A DNA stretch of 64,000 nucleotides. Origin: Curvibacter sp. PD_MW3 (GTDB lineage: Bacteria; Pseudomonadota; Gammaproteobacteria; Burkholderiales; Burkholderiaceae_C). The stretch lies in contig NSIV01000001.1 in the NCBI GenBank assembly GCA_002633085.1, positions 124,001-188,000 on the forward strand. Direction: 5' to 3'. The notes beneath the pieces were generated by a model. It searched no databases. It was not told where the DNA came from and saw only the letters and a program-made list of their open reading frames with translations. Positions 32,849 to 42,787 of this stretch are shown here, piece after piece (position 1 is the first letter of the stretch; every line of letters begins with the position of its first letter). The position numbers and the translations under genes are program-made.

Positions 32849-33415
32849 TTGGCCACCGAACAAGAACTCTCAGACTTCCTGAAAAGCGTTGAAAAACGCG
32901 CGTTCAAGCGTTCGGTGTATCACGTCCGCAACGACGAAGCCGCTCTGGACATCGTGCAAGACAGCATGATGAAGCTGGTCGAACACTACGGCCATAAACC
33001 GATCGCTGAACTGCCCATGCTGTTCCAGCGCATTCTTTCGAACTGCACGCTGGATTGGTTTCGACGCCAAAAGACCCGCAACGCCCTGTTTTCGAACATG
33101 AGCGACTTCGAGGCAGATGACTCGGATGGGGATTTCGACCTTCTGGAAACTTTGAACACGACGGACAGCTCCAACCAGACCGAAAGCGCCGAGAGCCAGA
33201 CGGAACGGGCCCAAGTCTTGCATGAGATCGAGAAGGAAATTCTGGAGCTGCCAGCCCGTCAACGGGAAGCCTTCCTCATGCGTTATTGGGAGGATTTGGA
33301 TGTGGCCGAGACGGCTGCAGCCATGGGCTGTTCCGAGGGCAGCGTAAAAACACACTGTTCCAGGGCGGTTCAGGCCCTGAGCAAGGCTTTGAAGGCCAAG
33401 GGAATACGACTATGA
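32849..33415 (+). CDS. ECF-like RNA polymerase sigma factor
   Basis: A 188-residue sigma-70-family protein. Region 2 is at RNDEAALDIVQDSMMKLVEHY with RILSNCTLDWFRRQKTR. Region 4 is at LELPARQREAFLMRYWEDLDVAETAAAMGCSEGSVKTHCSRAVQAL. A Ser/Asp/Glu linker separates them. The only in-frame start codon after the upstream stop (32771) that fits is TTG at 32849; there is no clear Shine-Dalgarno sequence. The first gene of a conserved cluster with DUF3619, DUF3106 and RDD proteins. Confidence 0.88.
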   Translation: MATEQELSDFLKSVEKRAFKRSVYHVRNDEAALDIVQDSMMKLVEHYGHKPIAELPMLFQRILSNCTLDWFRRQKTRNALFSNMSDFEADDSDGDFDLLETLNTTDSSNQTESAESQTERAQVLHEIEKEILELPARQREAFLMRYWEDLDVAETAAAMGCSEGSVKTHCSRAVQALSKALKAKGIRL

Positions 33416-33852
33416 AGCATTCGACATCTGCCCAAGACCTCTCTGTCCAAGACCGTTTCGGTCGGACGGTGACAGCGCGGCTGTCTGAATCTGCTGCAGC
33501 ACTCCCCTACGACATTTCCGAACGTTTGCGTGCTGCCCGGATGCAGGCGCTGGGCAAGCACAGAGTCGCCCAAACCGCCCCGTCAGCCCATGTGCTGACC
33601 AATGGTGGTGCAGCCACGCTCGGTTTTGGTGAGGGAGAAGGACGCCTGTGGCACCGTCTGGCGGCATTGGTTCCCCTGCTGCTGCTGATTGCCGGGCTGA
33701 TTGCCCTCAACACGCTCAACGACGATTTCCGGGCCAAGGAGTTGGCCGACATCGATTCGGCCATCCTCACGGATGACCTGCCTCCGGCCGCCTACACCGA
33801 TTCCGGCTTCCTGCAGTTTCTCCAAACTCGCCGTGAGCAGCAGGACCAGTAA
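33412..33852 (+). CDS. DUF3619 membrane protein (possible anti-sigma factor)
   Basis: About 146 residues from ATG 33412, in ATGA overlap with the sigma-factor stop. The N-terminal part is polar; one transmembrane helix is near the middle (about residues 81-101, WHRLAALVPLLLLIAGLIALN). The C-terminus is acidic (DIDSAILTDDLPPAAY). The layout (cytoplasmic head, single helix, periplasmic tail) and coupling to a sigma factor fit an anti-sigma factor, but it has no recognised anti-sigma domain, so this is inference. Confidence 0.8.
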   Translation: MKHSTSAQDLSVQDRFGRTVTARLSESAAALPYDISERLRAARMQALGKHRVAQTAPSAHVLTNGGAATLGFGEGEGRLWHRLAALVPLLLLIAGLIALNTLNDDFRAKELADIDSAILTDDLPPAAYTDSGFLQFLQTRREQQDQ

Positions 33853-33864
33853 GTGCTCGACACC

Positions 33865-34539
33865 ATGAAAAGAGTATTTGCGGGTTCAGCATGGATCGCC
33901 TTGGCAGCATTGAGTTGCCCGCCCGTGCACGCCCAGGGCGAGGTGACACCACCCGCTAGCGTTGTGACGGGAGGGGCGGCCAGCACGGCACCCCAGCCGG
34001 CACCCCGCAAGTCTCCAGCCGCCAAACAGGTCAACCAGCAAACCTGGCAAAAACTGACACCCGCCCAGCAGCAGGCCCTGAGCCCCCTGGCGGACAACTG
34101 GCATGAGCTGGGCGAGGATCGCAAGCGCAAATGGCTGGAGATCTCCAAGAATTACCACACCCTGCCTCCCGCCGAGCAGGCCATGATGCACAGCCGCATG
34201 AGCGAATGGGTGTCACTCAGCCAGCAGCAGCGGACACAGGCTCGTCTGAACTTCGTCGAGACCAAGAAGCTTTCCCCGCAGGAAAAGGCTGCCAAATGGC
34301 AGGCCTACCAAGAACTCAGCCCCGAGGAAAAGAAAAAGCTGGCGGCCAAAGCCACCGTCAAACCAGCCGGTGTGGCAGTCCTCAAACCGCAGACGGCTTC
34401 GGAGAAGCTGACCAAGGTGCCGGTCACTCGCCTCACCCCCAAACCGAGTAGCGAGCCCAATCATCCGCCACTCGTCCACGCCAACACCTTGCTGCCTCAA
34501 CCTGTTGTGTCAACTCCATCCGCCACGACACAGCACTAG
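33865..34539 (+). CDS. DUF3106 secreted protein
   Basis: About 224 residues from ATG 33865 (a GTG four codons upstream is possible). A signal peptide (RVFAGSAWIALAALSCPPVHA, cleaved after AHA-like site at about residue 23) precedes repeats of the DUF3106 type: TWQKLTPAQQQALSPLADNW, RKRKWLEISKNYHTLPPAEQ, and WQAYQELSPEEKKKL. These form helix pairs. A Thr/Pro/Lys-rich tail follows. Function unknown; probably periplasmic and linked to the adjacent sigma factor. Confidence 0.85.
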   Translation: MKRVFAGSAWIALAALSCPPVHAQGEVTPPASVVTGGAASTAPQPAPRKSPAAKQVNQQTWQKLTPAQQQALSPLADNWHELGEDRKRKWLEISKNYHTLPPAEQAMMHSRMSEWVSLSQQQRTQARLNFVETKKLSPQEKAAKWQAYQELSPEEKKKLAAKATVKPAGVAVLKPQTASEKLTKVPVTRLTPKPSSEPNHPPLVHANTLLPQPVVSTPSATTQH

Positions 34540-34562
34540 TCAGCCGGGGAACATCCCGCCCC

Positions 34563-35108
34563 ATGATTCAGAATCCGGCAAACAACCGCGCATCTTCCGG
34601 CCAGCCCTCTGGCACCCGCCTTCCCCTTCAAGCCCCTGGCCTCTGGCGCCGCATGGCGTGCTGGCTGTATGAAGGCATGCTGCTGTTCGCCGTCGTCTTT
34701 GTCGCCGGCTACCTTTTCAGCGCACTGACCCAGACACGCCATGCGCTGGACAACCGGCATGTCCAACAGGCTTTTTTATTTGTCGTGCTGGGCATCTACT
34801 TCACGTGGTTTTGGGCGAAGGGGCAGACGCTCGCCATGAAAACCTGGCACATCCGTGTGGTGGACACCCAAGGTCGCCCGGTGACGCAAGCCCGCGCCTT
34901 GCTGCGCTACTTCTTGAGTTGGCTCTGGTTTTTGCCCGCTTTGGCAGCCATTGCCCCGTTCGGCTTGTCCGGCGCCGAATCAGCCACCATCGTGCTGGGC
35001 TGGGTCGCCGTCTGGGCGCTACTGAGCCGCTTTCATCCCCAGCAGCAGTTCTTGCACGATGCCCTGGCAGGCACCCGGCTCATCACATCCGCCCCCTTGA
35101 GCCGCTGA
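34563..35108 (+). CDS. RDD-family membrane protein
   Basis: A 181-residue membrane protein with the RDD pattern: LWRRMACWLYEGMLLFAVVFVAGYLF, then the second helix AFLFVVLGIYFTWFW, and the conserved KTWHIRVVDTQGRPVTQARALLRYFLSW. Three or four transmembrane helices are visible. RDD proteins are of mixed or unknown function (some transporters). It closes the sigma/DUF3619/DUF3106 cluster and is followed by dgkA. Confidence 0.85.
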   Translation: MIQNPANNRASSGQPSGTRLPLQAPGLWRRMACWLYEGMLLFAVVFVAGYLFSALTQTRHALDNRHVQQAFLFVVLGIYFTWFWAKGQTLAMKTWHIRVVDTQGRPVTQARALLRYFLSWLWFLPALAAIAPFGLSGAESATIVLGWVAVWALLSRFHPQQQFLHDALAGTRLITSAPLSR

Positions 35109-35138
35109 AGCGTCACAAAGCTGGGCGACAATCTGCGC

Positions 35139-35536
35139 ATGACAGATTTTCAGGACAACGCCGACGTCAACCCCCAGAAATCCCGTAGCGGCTTCAACCG
35201 CATGTGGCATGCCATGGGCTACTCCATGGAAGGGCTGCGCGCCGGCTGGAAGGAAACCGCATTCCGGCAGGAAGCCATCGCTGCCATCGTCCTTCTCCCG
35301 CTCTCGCTCTGGATCGGTCGGAGTTGGGTCGAAATCGCCTTGTTGGCGGGTTCCGTTCTGATCGTGATGATTGTCGAGTTGCTCAACACCGGCATTGAAA
35401 CCGCCATCGACCGCATCGGCCCCGAATGGCACGACCTCTCCAAGCGCGCCAAGGACATGGGCAGCGCGGCCGTGCTGCTGAGCCTGCTCTTGTGCATCGG
35501 CATCTGGCTCGCAGCGCTATGGGAAAGGCTTGCTCC

Positions 35537-35540
<4 letters not shown>
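35139..35540 (+). CDS. dgkA: Diacylglycerol kinase
   Basis: A 133-residue integral membrane kinase with the bacterial DgkA pattern: FNRMWHAMGYSMEGLRAGWKETAFRQE, IVELLNTGIETAIDRI with the catalytic/metal Glu, and DMGSAAVLLSLLL. It recycles diacylglycerol to phosphatidic acid. It ends in ATGA overlap with the LOG-family gene. Confidence 0.94.
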
Positions 35541-36513
<973 letters not shown>

Positions 36514-36516
36514 TTA

Positions 36517-38202
36517 TCAGGCCCGGAACCGGTTGGTAATAGGATAACGCCAATCCTTACCAAAGCTGCGGTGCGTCACCCGGATACCCACCGGCGCCTG
36601 GCGGCGTTTGTATTCATTGATCTTGATGAGGCGGGTCACTTTTTCTACGTCGGCACGGGCATAGCCCTGGGCCACGATCTCCTCAATACCCTCGTCGTTC
36701 TCCATATAACGCTCAACAATCGCGTCAAGCACGTCGTACGCGGGCAGGCTGTCCTGGTCCTTCTGGTCTGGTCGCAACTCGGCACTCGGGGGGCGCGTGA
36801 TGATGCGCTCCGGAATGGGGCTGGCACCGCTGCCGTGCGGATCGTTGGCATTGCGCCAGTGCGCCAGACGAAACACCGTGGTCTTGGCCAAATCCTTGAT
36901 GACGGCAAAACCGCCGGCCATGTCGCCATACAGCGTGCAGTAGCCAGTCGCCATTTCCGACTTGTTGCCGGTGGTCAGCACGATGCGGCCACTCTTGTTG
37001 GACAACGCCATCAGCAAGGTGCCGCGAATGCGGGCCTGGATGTTCTCCTCGGTTGCATCCTCCGCCAGACCACGGAACTCGTCGGCCAGCGAGGCCTTGA
37101 AGGCTTCGACCTCGGGCACGATGGAAATCTCGTCGTAGCGCACGCCCAACCGGGCCGCCATGTCACGCGCATCGATCCAGCTGATGTCGGCCGTGTAGGG
37201 CGACGGCATCATGACGGTACGCACGCGCTCGGGCCCCAGCGCATCGACCGCAATCGCCAGCACCAGTGCCGAATCGATGCCGCCCGAGAGGCCGATGATG
37301 GCGCCAGGAAAACCGTTCTTGCCGATGTAGTCGCGCACGCCCAGCACCAGGGCATCCCACAGATCGGCATCGGCCGATCGCTCCTCGGCCACGGTCGCTC
37401 TCAAATCAATAGCGCCTTGCGCAGTATTGACAAGGACTTCGAACATATTTTCCTCAAAACTCGGGGCACGACCAGCAAGCGAGCCATCGGCGTTGACGGC
37501 AAAGGAATGTCCTTCGAACACCACCTCGTCCTGCCCGCCCACCAGATGGGCATAAACCAGCGGCAGGCCGCAGGCCTGTGCCCGCTGGCGCATCATCTGT
37601 TCGCGCTCCAAGCCCTTGCCCACATGGAAAGGCGAGGCGTTGATCACCGCCAGCAGCTCGGCGCCGGCCTCGCGCGTCAGGCGCGCCGGCGCCTCGAACC
37701 AGGCGTCTTCACAGATCAACAAGCCGACCTTGACCCGCGCGTCAGCCGGACCGGCCTCAAAGACGCAGACCTCCTGCCCCGGCACGAAATAACGGCGCTC
37801 GTCGAACACTTGGTAATTGGGCAGCTCTCGCTTGGCGTAGCGGGCCACCACATGGCCTTCGCACAGGACACTGGCCCTATTCAGCCGGTTGGGCACCGAG
37901 ACCGAACGGGTGCGAAGACCAGCCTGATCGACACTGGTGGGATGCCCCACCACCACCGTCATGTCCTTTAACCCGGCCAGCTCACGGGCCACTGTTTTCA
38001 CGGCATCATCACAGGCGGCAATGAACGAGGGACGCAGAAACAGGTCTTCTGCTGCATAGCCACAAATGGACAGTTCCGGTGTCAGCAACAGACGCGCGCC
38101 AGCAGCATACGCACTGCGCGCGGCTTCGATAATTTTTTGCGCGTTGCCGGCCAAGTCGCCGACGACAAAATTGAGTTGGGCAACGCAGATGCGGAGTGTC
38201 AT
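36517..38202 (-). CDS. nadE: Glutamine-dependent NAD+ synthetase
   Basis: A 561-residue two-domain enzyme. N-terminal nitrilase-like amidase: TLRICVAQLNFVVGDLAGN, TPELSICGY (Glu), KRELPNYQVFDERRYF (Lys), and LLICEDAWF (Cys), which supplies ammonia from glutamine. C-terminal synthetase with IIGLSGGIDSALVLAIAVDALG (ATP pyrophosphatase loop), NKSEMATGYCTLYGD. I start at ATG 38202; the upstream frame is not conserved. It is followed by glnB, a common betaproteobacterial pair. Confidence 0.96.
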   Translation of the reverse strand: MTLRICVAQLNFVVGDLAGNAQKIIEAARSAYAAGARLLLTPELSICGYAAEDLFLRPSFIAACDDAVKTVARELAGLKDMTVVVGHPTSVDQAGLRTRSVSVPNRLNRASVLCEGHVVARYAKRELPNYQVFDERRYFVPGQEVCVFEAGPADARVKVGLLICEDAWFEAPARLTREAGAELLAVINASPFHVGKGLEREQMMRQRAQACGLPLVYAHLVGGQDEVVFEGHSFAVNADGSLAGRAPSFEENMFEVLVNTAQGAIDLRATVAEERSADADLWDALVLGVRDYIGKNGFPGAIIGLSGGIDSALVLAIAVDALGPERVRTVMMPSPYTADISWIDARDMAARLGVRYDEISIVPEVEAFKASLADEFRGLAEDATEENIQARIRGTLLMALSNKSGRIVLTTGNKSEMATGYCTLYGDMAGGFAVIKDLAKTTVFRLAHWRNANDPHGSGASPIPERIITRPPSAELRPDQKDQDSLPAYDVLDAIVERYMENDEGIEEIVAQGYARADVEKVTRLIKINEYKRRQAPVGIRVTHRSFGKDWRYPITNRFRA

Positions 38203-38229
38203 GGAGCGAAAGAACAGTTCGGGAACCGT

Positions 38230-39432
38230 GTGAGCAAAACCAATTATGTCATCCAGGTACTGGATTCCCCGCTGCTGATGGATGCAACAGCGTGGAACCG
38301 CTTGCTGGCGCAGCAAGCCCAGCCCACGCCTTTCATGCGACATGAGTACCTGGCCGCACTGCACGCCAGCGGCAGCGCCACGCCGGCCACCGGCTGGACG
38401 CCGCGCTTTGTCACGCTCTGGGAAGACGCAGCCTCGCCGGCCTTGCCGGGTACGGCACCGAAGGCGGCTCAGTTGCTTGCAGCCTGCCCGCTTTACCTCA
38501 AGGATCATTCCTACGGCGAATACGTGTTCGACTGGGCCTGGGCCAACGCCTATGCCCAGCACGGTCTCGCCTACTACCCCAAAGCGGTGGTGGCCGTTCC
38601 TTTCACGCCCGTGCCCGGGAGCCGCTTACTGGCACGCGACGCCCATGCGCGTGACGCACTCCTGCAAGCGGTACTGGAGACCTGTCAAAGCGAGCAACTC
38701 TCCTCCTTGCACCTGCTGTTCGGTGGCGACAGCGACCTCTCGGCCAGCCAACAGGCCGGCTTGATGCTACGCCACACCGTCCAGTTTCACTGGCAAAACA
38801 CCCGCCCGGGTTACGCCAGCTTTGACGACTTCCTGGCCACGCTCACCCAGGAAAAACGCAAGAAAATCCGCCAGGAACGGCGCAAGGTCGCAGAAGCCGG
38901 CGTCAGCTTCCGCTGGTCACGCGGGCACGACATCACGCCGCAGGACTGGGATTTCTTCTACCGCTGCTACGAGCGCACCTACCTGGAACACGGCAACGCG
39001 CCTTACCTCAATCGTGACTTTTTTGCTCGCATGGCATCCACCCTGGCCGAACACTGGCTGCTCTTCATCGCTGAACGCGAGGGCCGGCCGATAGCGGCCA
39101 GCCTGATTGCCGTTTCCGATGAGGGCCAGGAGAAAGTGGCCTGGGGCCGCTATTGGGGCGCACTGGAACGGGTAGACTGCCTGCACTTCGAAGCCTGCTA
39201 CTACCAGCCACTGGTATGGTGCATGACCCATGGCTACCAGCGCTTCGAAGGCGGGGCACAGGGCGAACACAAGCTGGCACGAGCCCTGCTCCCGGTCAAG
39301 ACCAGCAGCGCACACTGGCTGGCCCATCCGGCCTTCGCCGATGCCGTAGAACGCTTTCTGGAACGCGAAGAGCAAGGCGTCGGGCATTACCTGAGCGATC
39401 TGGCCCGGCGTGTCCCCTTCAAACAAGGCTGA
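38230..39432 (+). CDS. FemAB-like / GNAT-type acyltransferase (DUF482)
   Basis: About 400 residues from GTG 38230, 27 bases from nadE in the other direction. It fits the peptidogalycan biosynthesis/FemAB-like family: MRHEYLAALHASGSA, YLKDHSYGEYVFDWAWANAYAQHG, GYASFDDFLATLTQEKRKKIRQERRK, and FEGGAQGEHKLARALLPVKTSSAHW. A double GNAT fold is expected. The exact substrate is unknown, although the family name implies cell-wall work. The C-terminus is polar. Confidence 0.88.
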   Translation: MSKTNYVIQVLDSPLLMDATAWNRLLAQQAQPTPFMRHEYLAALHASGSATPATGWTPRFVTLWEDAASPALPGTAPKAAQLLAACPLYLKDHSYGEYVFDWAWANAYAQHGLAYYPKAVVAVPFTPVPGSRLLARDAHARDALLQAVLETCQSEQLSSLHLLFGGDSDLSASQQAGLMLRHTVQFHWQNTRPGYASFDDFLATLTQEKRKKIRQERRKVAEAGVSFRWSRGHDITPQDWDFFYRCYERTYLEHGNAPYLNRDFFARMASTLAEHWLLFIAEREGRPIAASLIAVSDEGQEKVAWGRYWGALERVDCLHFEACYYQPLVWCMTHGYQRFEGGAQGEHKLARALLPVKTSSAHWLAHPAFADAVERFLEREEQGVGHYLSDLARRVPFKQG

Positions 39433-39462
39433 CCACTCGCGTCGTCAGCCTTTGCGCTTGGC

Positions 39463-41211
39463 TTAGAACGTCTCCCAATCGCCCGCATCATCCGCATCGC
39501 TGGCCTTGGGGGCTGTCTTGGAAACCGGTTTCGGTGCCGGCACACTGGGCTTGGCGGTGGGAGCCTTGGGGGCGACCGTCGGTGTTCGTGCAACAGCCAC
39601 TTGTTTCGGTGCAACGGCAGGCGGGGCCGATGCAAGTGGTGCATTGCGGTAGGCCGTCTGGCCGTCTTGCGCGCTGAGCTTGAACACAGCCACGGTCTGC
39701 ACCAAGTCTTGAGCTTGACCACGCAGGCTGGAAGCTGCGGCTGCCATCTCTTCCACCAGCGCGGCGTTCTGTTGTGTGGCCTGGTCCATCTGCGTCACGG
39801 CTTCACCCACCTGGGCCACACCGGCGCTCTGCTCCGAGCTGGCGGCGCTGATCTCACCCATGATGTCGGTCACTCTTCGGATGCTGCTCACCACTTCGGT
39901 CATGGTGGTGCCGGCTCGGTCGACCAGGGCACTGCCCTGCTCCACCCGTTGTACGCTGTCGTCGATCAGGGTCTTGATTTCTTTCGCCGCTTCGGCACTA
40001 CGGCCGGCCAGGCTGCGCACTTCGCTGGCGACCACGGCAAAACCGCGGCCTTGTTCGCCGGCGCGGGCGGCTTCGACCGCCGCATTCAGGGCCAGGATAT
40101 TGGTCTGGAAGGCGATGCCGTCAATGACGCTGATGATGTCGGCAATGCGTTTGCTCGAATCATTGATGCCTTTCATGGTGTCGACCACTTGGGCCACGAC
40201 TTCACCGCCTTGCACCGCCACGGTAGAAGCGCTTTGCGCCAGCTGGTTGGCCTGACGGGCGTTGTCGGCGTTCTGTTTGACGGTGGAGCCGAGTTCTTCC
40301 ATGGAGGCGGCGGTTTCTTCCAGGGCGCTGGCCTGGCTTTCGGTGCGGGCGGAGAGGTCGGAATTGCCTTGGGCAATCTCGCTGGAGGCGGTGGCTACCG
40401 ATTCGCTGCCTTGGCGCACGCGACTCACCACCTTGGCCAGCGACGCCTGCATCTCCGACAAGGCCTGCAGCACTTTGGAAACTTCGTCCTGACCGGTAAT
40501 CTCGACGCGGCGCGTCAGATCGCCATGGGCCACCGCATTCGACACCTCCACCGCATTGCTGAGCGAGCGCGAAATGCCACGAACCAAGGCCAGGCCGAGC
40601 ATCACCGCGAACAGCACACCGGCCACAATGGCCGCAATAGCAATGACACGGATGGTCTTGTAGCGATCCACCGCCGCTTCGTATTCGTGCTTGGCCACAT
40701 CGAGCTGAAGCTTGATCAGGGCGACAACACCGTTTCGCGCATTCTCATACAGGGTGGGCAACTTCTCCATCGTGATGGATGCAGCCGTTGCAAGATCATC
40801 GGCACGCAAAGCGGCGGCGGCCGGCTTCAGACCCTCGCCCACATAACGCGCCCGATCTTCAGCAAACTTCTTGGCCAGTTGCGCCTCCTCCGCCGTCAGT
40901 GTGGTCGCCATGTAGGCATCCCACGTCTTGCTGATGGCTGCGATGTTGGCATCCAGTTCAGCCGTGTTGGTCTTCACCGACTCGGCATTGGGCTGCAGCA
41001 ATGTCACGGTGATCAAAAGCCGGTTGCGCAACATCATGCGCTGAATTTCGGCCAGTTGCCCGGTCGGGACGGTCCGGTCTTCATAAACAGTCCTCAGAGC
41101 GTCATTGCTCTGTCCAATGCCGACCAGGCCGATCGCACCGATCAGCACCAGCAACGCAGACAGGATGCCGACCAGCAGAGTCAGCCGAGTGGAGATTTTG
41201 AGATTGTTCAT
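39463..41211 (-). CDS. Methyl-accepting chemotaxis protein
   Basis: A 582-residue chemoreceptor. Transmembrane helix 1 (about residues 9-31), a periplasmic four-helix-bundle domain (about 32-190), helix 2 (about 188-212), HAMP, and the cytoplasmic signalling domain with the hairpin tip [44 protein letters not shown] Pro/Ala/Lys-rich linker ends in the C-terminal pentapeptide DWETF, like the NWETF tether that recruits CheR/CheB in enteric Tar/Tsr. The ligand is unknown. cheW lies just upstream. Confidence 0.95.
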   Translation of the reverse strand: MNNLKISTRLTLLVGILSALLVLIGAIGLVGIGQSNDALRTVYEDRTVPTGQLAEIQRMMLRNRLLITVTLLQPNAESVKTNTAELDANIAAISKTWDAYMATTLTAEEAQLAKKFAEDRARYVGEGLKPAAAALRADDLATAASITMEKLPTLYENARNGVVALIKLQLDVAKHEYEAAVDRYKTIRVIAIAAIVAGVLFAVMLGLALVRGISRSLSNAVEVSNAVAHGDLTRRVEITGQDEVSKVLQALSEMQASLAKVVSRVRQGSESVATASSEIAQGNSDLSARTESQASALEETAASMEELGSTVKQNADNARQANQLAQSASTVAVQGGEVVAQVVDTMKGINDSSKRIADIISVIDGIAFQTNILALNAAVEAARAGEQGRGFAVVASEVRSLAGRSAEAAKEIKTLIDDSVQRVEQGSALVDRAGTTMTEVVSSIRRVTDIMGEISAASSEQSAGVAQVGEAVTQMDQATQQNAALVEEMAAAASSLRGQAQDLVQTVAVFKLSAQDGQTAYRNAPLASAPPAVAPKQVAVARTPTVAPKAPTAKPSVPAPKPVSKTAPKASDADDAGDWETF

Positions 41212-41307
41212 GGCGCGCGTTTCACATTCACCGCGTTACAACAGATGCCGGCGCGGCGAGACTTGACGAAGAAGTTGAAAATATCCTTGGGTCAACCCAG
41301 CCGGGCA

Positions 41308-41820
41308 TCAGCCGAGTGCCGAGCTGAACATGCCCATTTCAGCATTGCTCATCAAGGCATCCATGTTCATGACGATGAGCATGCGTTCGCCCACATTGGC
41401 CAGGCCGGTGATGAAGCGCGCATCGATGGCTGCCTCGAACTGGGGCGCTGGCTTGATGGCCTGGGCCGACAGTGTGACCACATCGGACACCGAGTCCACC
41501 ACGGCACCGATGACCGTGCCGCGCACGTTGAGAATGATGACCACGGTGAATTCGTTGTACTCGACCTTCTCTAGGTTGAGCTTCATGCGCAGGTCCACGA
41601 TCGGAACGATCACACCACGCAGGTTGACCACCCCCTTGATGTAGCTGGGCGCATTGACCATGCGGGTCGGCTCCTCGTAGGAGCGGATTTCCTGCACGCG
41701 CAGGATGTCAATGGCGTATTCCTCGTTACCGAGCCGCAAAGTCAGGTACTGCCCGGATGCGGCCACTGACTGCTCGGCACTGGGTTGGCTGTTTGCGTGT
41801 GCGGCGTTCGTTGTATTCAT
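41308..41820 (-). CDS. cheW: Chemotaxis coupling protein CheW
   Basis: About 170 residues from ATG 41820 (AAGGA nine bases upstream; another ATG three codons earlier overlaps the ribosome site). The CheW domain is complete: GQYLTLRLGNEEYAIDILRVQEI, YIKGVVNLRGVIVPIVDLR, TVVIILNVRGTVIGAVVDSVSDV, RFITGLANVGERMLIVMNMDAL. It links receptors to CheA. It lies 96 bases before the chemoreceptor gene, but no cheA is in the window. Confidence 0.94.
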   Translation of the reverse strand: MNTTNAAHANSQPSAEQSVAASGQYLTLRLGNEEYAIDILRVQEIRSYEEPTRMVNAPSYIKGVVNLRGVIVPIVDLRMKLNLEKVEYNEFTVVIILNVRGTVIGAVVDSVSDVVTLSAQAIKPAPQFEAAIDARFITGLANVGERMLIVMNMDALMSNAEMGMFSSALG

Positions 41821-41942
41821 GGCGGGCATTCCTTCTAGGCTGGGAGAGGCAAAGTTCTGATGGATGATACACGTCAGCGCCGCGTCAAGGGGAAACGATA
41901 AGGCCTGAAATACGCCTGCAATACAGGCCTCCTCCTTGCCCG

Positions 41943-41980
41943 AAAAACAAAAACGCCCGCCGGAAAACTCTGGCGGGCGT
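41943..41980 (-). terminator. ppa terminator
   Basis: A 9-bp stem (ACGCCCGCC, 41953-41961 with 41972-41980) and 10-base loop. On the minus strand TTTTTGTTTTTC follows. It lies 45 bases past the ppa stop. Confidence 0.9.
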
Positions 41981-42024
41981 CTTCATAAAAGGCATGGTTC
42001 GCCGCTACCCGTCGCGGCAAGACG

Positions 42025-42561
42025 TCAGGCTTTGGTCTTGTTGTAGTTGGCGATGCCGTCCATGATTTCCTTCTTGGCGGACTCCGGACCTTCCCAGCCC
42101 TGCACCTTGACCCACTTGCCAGGCTCAAGATCCTTGTAGTGTTCGAAGAAATGCTCAATGGTCTTCAGACGCATGGGGTTCAGGTCTTCCGGCTTCTGCC
42201 ATTGGGTATAGAGCGAGAGGATCTTGTCGGTCGGCACGGCCAGCACCTTGCCGTCTTCACCGGCCTCGTCCGTCATCTTGAGGATACCGATCGGGCGGCA
42301 GGGCACCACCACGCCGGGGATCAGCGGCACGGGCGTGATGACGAGCACATCGACCGGGTCGCCGTCGCCGGAAATGGTTTTGGGCACGTAGCCGTAATTG
42401 GTCGGGTAGTGCATGGCCGTGCTCATGAAACGGTCCACGAAAATGGCACCGGTTTCCTTGTCCACCTCGTATTTGATGGGGTCGGCATTCATCGGAATTT
42501 CGATGACCACATTGAAGGCTTCGGGAACATTCTTACCGGGAGTCACGTTATCGAGGGACAT
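42025..42561 (-). CDS. ppa: Soluble inorganic pyrophosphatase, family I
   Basis: A 178-residue Mg-dependent enzyme that hydrolyses pyrophosphate. Family signatures: [46 protein letters not shown] (signature DGDPVD), and [13 protein letters not shown]. It diverges from hppA across about 226 bases, so the cell has both soluble and membrane pyrophosphatases at one locus. Confidence 0.96.
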   Translation of the reverse strand: MSLDNVTPGKNVPEAFNVVIEIPMNADPIKYEVDKETGAIFVDRFMSTAMHYPTNYGYVPKTISGDGDPVDVLVITPVPLIPGVVVPCRPIGILKMTDEAGEDGKVLAVPTDKILSLYTQWQKPEDLNPMRLKTIEHFFEHYKDLEPGKWVKVQGWEGPESAKKEIMDGIANYNKTKA

Positions 42562-42787
42562 GATTGCTCTTTGAGTTAAATCAGAAAAAGGATAAGTATT
42601 AACCCTGATTTTACTTGCTCCTCACTGACGCTTCGCCGTCAGCCCACTTTTTTCAAGTTAAAGTCCGCCCGTTGGCCAATCGTCCTGTGTGACCGAAAGT
42701 GGTTGAACGCGACGAGGAAGCAACGCATCGGTGGCTCCGCCCCTTGCGTTGCCACCCCTTCGCGATCCAACAACACAGGAGATTGAT

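Noticed and set aside
39601-41574. Plus-strand open frame of 657 codons opposite the chemoreceptor
   Set aside because: Antisense to a clear MCP gene; no start site and His/Gly-rich composition.
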